Shown in pieces: positions 61,678 to 64,000 of a stretch of 64,000 nt of DNA (position 1 is the first letter of the stretch; the number at the start of each line of letters is the position of its first letter). The DNA comes from UBA1014 sp964344035. GTDB lineage: Bacteria > SAR324 > NAC60-12. The notes beneath the pieces are model-generated. The model did not search any database, was not told where the DNA came from, and was given only the letters and a program-made list of their open reading frames with translations. The stretch is taken from positions 88,714 to 152,713 of the forward strand of contig CAYFLK010000001.1 of NCBI GenBank assembly GCA_964344035.1. The letters are read 5' to 3'. Made by a program: the position numbers and the translations under genes.

Positions 61678-62862
61678 TCAGACTGGGTTTGGTGGAACAG
61701 GTTGCGGGAAAATATGATCAGGTTCATCATTAAGTTCCAGATGCAGATCTGCTGAATCAATATCATTGATTTGTTCGATAATCTTCTTGGCCGAATTCCC
61801 TAATTCCTGAGCTTGACGTACAGGGATTTCCGGATCAACCAGGATATTAACCTGAACAGACAACTGCTGATTGAGAAAATGGCAGAGAATGTGTGAAATT
61901 CCAAGAATATCAGGCAATTGTTTAAGCGATTTGCGAATGTCATTTTCAATCTCAACTTGCGGACGCATCAGCACGATTTCCCCTTCCTCCGTATCCTCTT
62001 CAGCATCCACATGGATCAGCACTTCGTTCACAGCGGGCAACGCTTCTAGAATATGCCAGCGCACCCTTTCCGCAACCTGGTGTGCGGCTGAAACGCTCAT
62101 CGCGCAGTTGACTTCAAGATGCAGGTCCACAAGCAGATGGGGGCCCATCCTGCGCGCTCGTACCTGATGAAAATGTTCTACACCGTCAACCTGTCCGAGA
62201 GTCTGGTTGATAGTGTCTATCACTTCCTGTTCAGCAACTTCATCGGTGAGTTCGCGTATGCTTCCATTTGCAATGTCAACGCCGGTTTTAATGATCAATC
62301 CGGCGACTAGAAATCCTGCGATTGGGTCCAGAAGGGGCATCCCCCATTGGGCGCCGGCAATGCCCGCCAACGCAGCAATGGAAGATACTGCATCAGAACG
62401 GTGATGCCAGGCATTTGCCATTAAAACCCTGCTGCCGCTGCGCTTGCCGACAAAACGCGTGATCTGGTACAAGAGTTCTTTCACCAGGATCGAAACACCG
62501 GCACCCCACAAAGCCAGTTTTCCTGGAACAACAAGGTGTTCGATCCGTTCCAGTGTATGCCATACCACCCCTGCCCCGGTCAGAATCAGCAGCACGGAGA
62601 TGATCAGAGCCCCTACAGTTTCAAAACGCCCATGCCCGTATGGGTGGTTTGCGTCCCGTGGCTGCCTGGACATTCGCAGCGACCAGAAGGTGATCATGTC
62701 TGAAAACAGATCTGACAAGGAGTGTCCCGCGTCAGCGATCAATGCTGCAGACTGGGTTAGGGACCCGATTACGCCCTTTACCGCGACCAAAGCCAGATTT
62801 GCGGAAAACCCAAGCCAGGTGACCACCATCGGCATGCTGGAACGCCTTTGTGTATGTCTCAT
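61678..62862 (-). CDS. Cation diffusion facilitator (CDF/FieF-type) metal efflux transporter
   Basis: 394 residues, six-span CDF with a long cytoplasmic C-terminal domain. Metal-site motifs: DAGHSLSDLFSDMITF in span 2 and NAWHHRSDAVSSIAAL in span 5, each giving HxxxD, the zinc-type pair. GHGRFETVGALIIS is in the loop. The C-terminal domain has the usual HFHQVRARRMGPHLLVDLHL. Likely exports Zn or related ions. The extra C-terminal segment after about residue 290 is a second ferredoxin-like part seen in some CDFs. Confidence 0.9.
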   Translation of the reverse strand: MRHTQRRSSMPMVVTWLGFSANLALVAVKGVIGSLTQSAALIADAGHSLSDLFSDMITFWSLRMSRQPRDANHPYGHGRFETVGALIISVLLILTGAGVVWHTLERIEHLVVPGKLALWGAGVSILVKELLYQITRFVGKRSGSRVLMANAWHHRSDAVSSIAALAGIAGAQWGMPLLDPIAGFLVAGLIIKTGVDIANGSIRELTDEVAEQEVIDTINQTLGQVDGVEHFHQVRARRMGPHLLVDLHLEVNCAMSVSAAHQVAERVRWHILEALPAVNEVLIHVDAEEDTEEGEIVLMRPQVEIENDIRKSLKQLPDILGISHILCHFLNQQLSVQVNILVDPEIPVRQAQELGNSAKKIIEQINDIDSADLHLELNDEPDHIFPQPVPPNPV

Positions 62863-62866
62863 GGAT

Positions 62867-63640
62867 TCAGAATTTGTCTTTCATATTACGCAGCACCGCA
62901 AAGACCGTGGATTCCGTTATTGGTTCACCGGACAGTTGAGGCTTGAGCGTAGATTGTATACCTTTTTTGCCGCATCTCATGAATGGGTTTGTTTCTCTTT
63001 CCTCTTTGATCGTGGTCGGCGTGCTGAAGCGGCCTTGAACGCGGCATTTTTTTATTCTCGTCAATTTTGCAGCAATTCGTTTATTGTCAGGTTCTACGGA
63101 AAGCGCGAACTTCAAATTGTTTTCTGTATATTCATGCCCGAAAAAAATTCTGGTCTCTCCTGGAAGGCTTCCTATCCGTTGATTCAGGGAATCATGCATC
63201 TGCTCAGGAGTACCTTCGAACAGGCGCCCGCAGCCACCGGCAAAAAGAGTGTCTCCGCTGAAAGCCGCATCCCCGAAAACGTAACTGACTGCTCCGCTGG
63301 TATGTCCCGGATTGTGGATTATATGCCCGGATACACAGCCAAAAGAAACTGGGTCTCCATCTTCAAGAAAGACTGACTGGCCAGGGATGCGTTTGCGGTC
63401 TGAATCATGTCCGCAGATTTGAAGGTCGTGGTATTTCTCCATCAGCTTCTGGTTTCCACCCACATGATCCCAGTGATGGTGGGTGTTCAGAACGGCGGTG
63501 AGGCGCACACCTCGTTTTTCGATTTCCTGAATAACCGGTCCGGATTCTGAAGGATCAACTACAGCAGCTTCTCCGGAAGCGGGACAAATAAGCAGGTAGG
63601 CAAAATTGTCGTTTAGACAGGGAATGGTTACGATTTCCAT
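62867..63640 (-). CDS. gloB: Hydroxyacylglutathione hydrolase (glyoxalase II)
   Basis: 257 residues, metallo-beta-lactamase fold. N-terminal IVTIPCLNDNFAYLLI; metal motif THHHWDHVGG; GHTSGAVSYVF and GDTLFAGGCGRLFEGT; FFGHEYTENNLKFAL near the C-terminal glutathione-binding domain. The ATG at 63640 is preferred over the upstream start. It hydrolyses S-lactoylglutathione from methylglyoxal detoxification. It lies four bases before the CDF gene, with which it shares the strand. Confidence 0.93.
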   Translation of the reverse strand: MEIVTIPCLNDNFAYLLICPASGEAAVVDPSESGPVIQEIEKRGVRLTAVLNTHHHWDHVGGNQKLMEKYHDLQICGHDSDRKRIPGQSVFLEDGDPVSFGCVSGHIIHNPGHTSGAVSYVFGDAAFSGDTLFAGGCGRLFEGTPEQMHDSLNQRIGSLPGETRIFFGHEYTENNLKFALSVEPDNKRIAAKLTRIKKCRVQGRFSTPTTIKEERETNPFMRCGKKGIQSTLKPQLSGEPITESTVFAVLRNMKDKF

Positions 63641-63651
63641 GAAAAATCCTT

Positions 63652-63957
63652 TCAATGCAATTCGAGTGGTGTTCCGGGGCTTTCTGAAGCATCAAATATT
63701 TCCGGCAGGCCGTCATGCTGCTTGAGAGATTTCAGCAGGGCTAGCAGAAGAGTGATGGCTTCAAGGTTGTAGCCACCTCCAGGGATGAGAATGTCAGCAT
63801 GAGTACGGCTGGGCTCGAAAAATTTGATGTGCATCGGCCTAACTGTTTCCAGGTATTGTTCAATTACTGAATCCAACTGCCGACCACGATCACGCAAATC
63901 TCTTTCCAATCTGCGTATCAGCCGCAAATCCGGATCAACGTCAACATACTCACATTT
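63652..63957 (-). pseudogene. Uridine kinase C-terminal part, truncated and frame-disturbed at the window edge
   Basis: The readable frame gives CEYVDVDPDLRLIRRLERDL, GRQLDSVIEQYLETVRPMHI and ADILIPGGGYNLEAITLLL, the C-terminal half of uridine kinase (Udk), the pyrimidine salvage enzyme. Upstream of about 63957 the same frame has TGA. Family-like residues (ALALGAL, then QNLKPEM) continue in another frame, also with a TAA. Several single-base shifts within 40 bases of the end suggest low-quality sequence at a contig end rather than true decay. The ATG lies outside the window. Confidence 0.6.
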
Positions 63958-64000
63958 CGGGTTTCAAATTTTGTTACAATGCCCCGAGGGCAAGGGCTTT

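Overview
This window looks like a chromosomal scaffold from a free-living Gram-negative bacterium, probably a proteobacterium or a close relative. It carries a type II secretion GspC-like protein, periplasmic cytochrome c maturation proteins, an OmpR-type two-component pair and a Liv branched-chain amino acid transporter. No 16S rRNA or other lineage marker is present, so a marine delta/SAR324-like assignment is only a guess. The scaffold has three 10-N placeholder gaps (278-287, 5791-5800, 59101-59110). Each lies inside a gene and breaks the apparent frame, so split frames there are artefacts. The organism decodes UGA as selenocysteine: a tRNA-Sec gene (57452-57550) and a selenoprotein with an in-frame UGA (10881-11786) are both present.

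Layout. 1-3.8 kb: BaeSR-like two-component system, a DUF1185 (amino acid synthesis family) protein, an EthD-like gene interrupted by TAA, and a glutathione transferase. 4.0-8.6 kb: ccmF and ccmG (minus strand) and a secreted 5'-nucleotidase-type metallophosphatase. 9.1-11.8 kb: ilvD and the selenoprotein. 12-18 kb: five overlapping genes for an indolepyruvate:ferredoxin oxidoreductase (iorAB) followed by a three-subunit molybdenum hydroxylase. 18.1-29.8 kb: a TetR regulator, two MaoC-type hydratases, hydantoinase A/B, a small membrane protein, an acyl-CoA dehydrogenase, a two-subunit B12-dependent acyl-CoA mutase, a class III CoA-transferase and a short-chain dehydrogenase. 30.2-36.7 kb: livGFHM, a convergent livJ and an FAD amino-acid oxidase/dehydrogenase. 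Together 12-37 kb reads as an uptake and catabolic island for an unidentified organic acid or N-containing compound. It would use a CoA-ester stage, a B12 carbon-skeleton rearrangement and ferredoxin-linked oxidation.

36.8-48 kb: a SPOR-domain protein, lysA, then a signalling block on the minus strand. That block holds an 867-residue unrecognised protein with degenerate receiver-like segments, a 170-residue unknown, a REC-PAS-LuxR regulator, a PAS-PAS-HisKA_2 kinase, a universal stress protein, two unknowns and a CBS-pair protein. A probable SRP (4.5S) RNA lies at about 46.07-46.17 kb, with an apparently missing apical tetraloop segment. 48.4-57.3 kb: a TerB-like protein, a YqgE/AlgH protein with a signal peptide, a GNAT acetyltransferase, tex, an exported protein with 23 tandem MORN repeats, an amidinotransferase and a protein with duplicated LIM-like zinc modules. 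57.4-64 kb: selC, a small unknown, aroQ, a GspC-like protein, a membrane glycosyltransferase, a cation efflux transporter, gloB and the broken edge of a uridine kinase gene.

Two copies of a 102-bp element with imperfect terminal inverted repeats (29884-29985 and 54911-55012) are identical in opposite orientations, a MITE-like signature. No CRISPR array, prophage, transposase gene or rRNA operon was seen.
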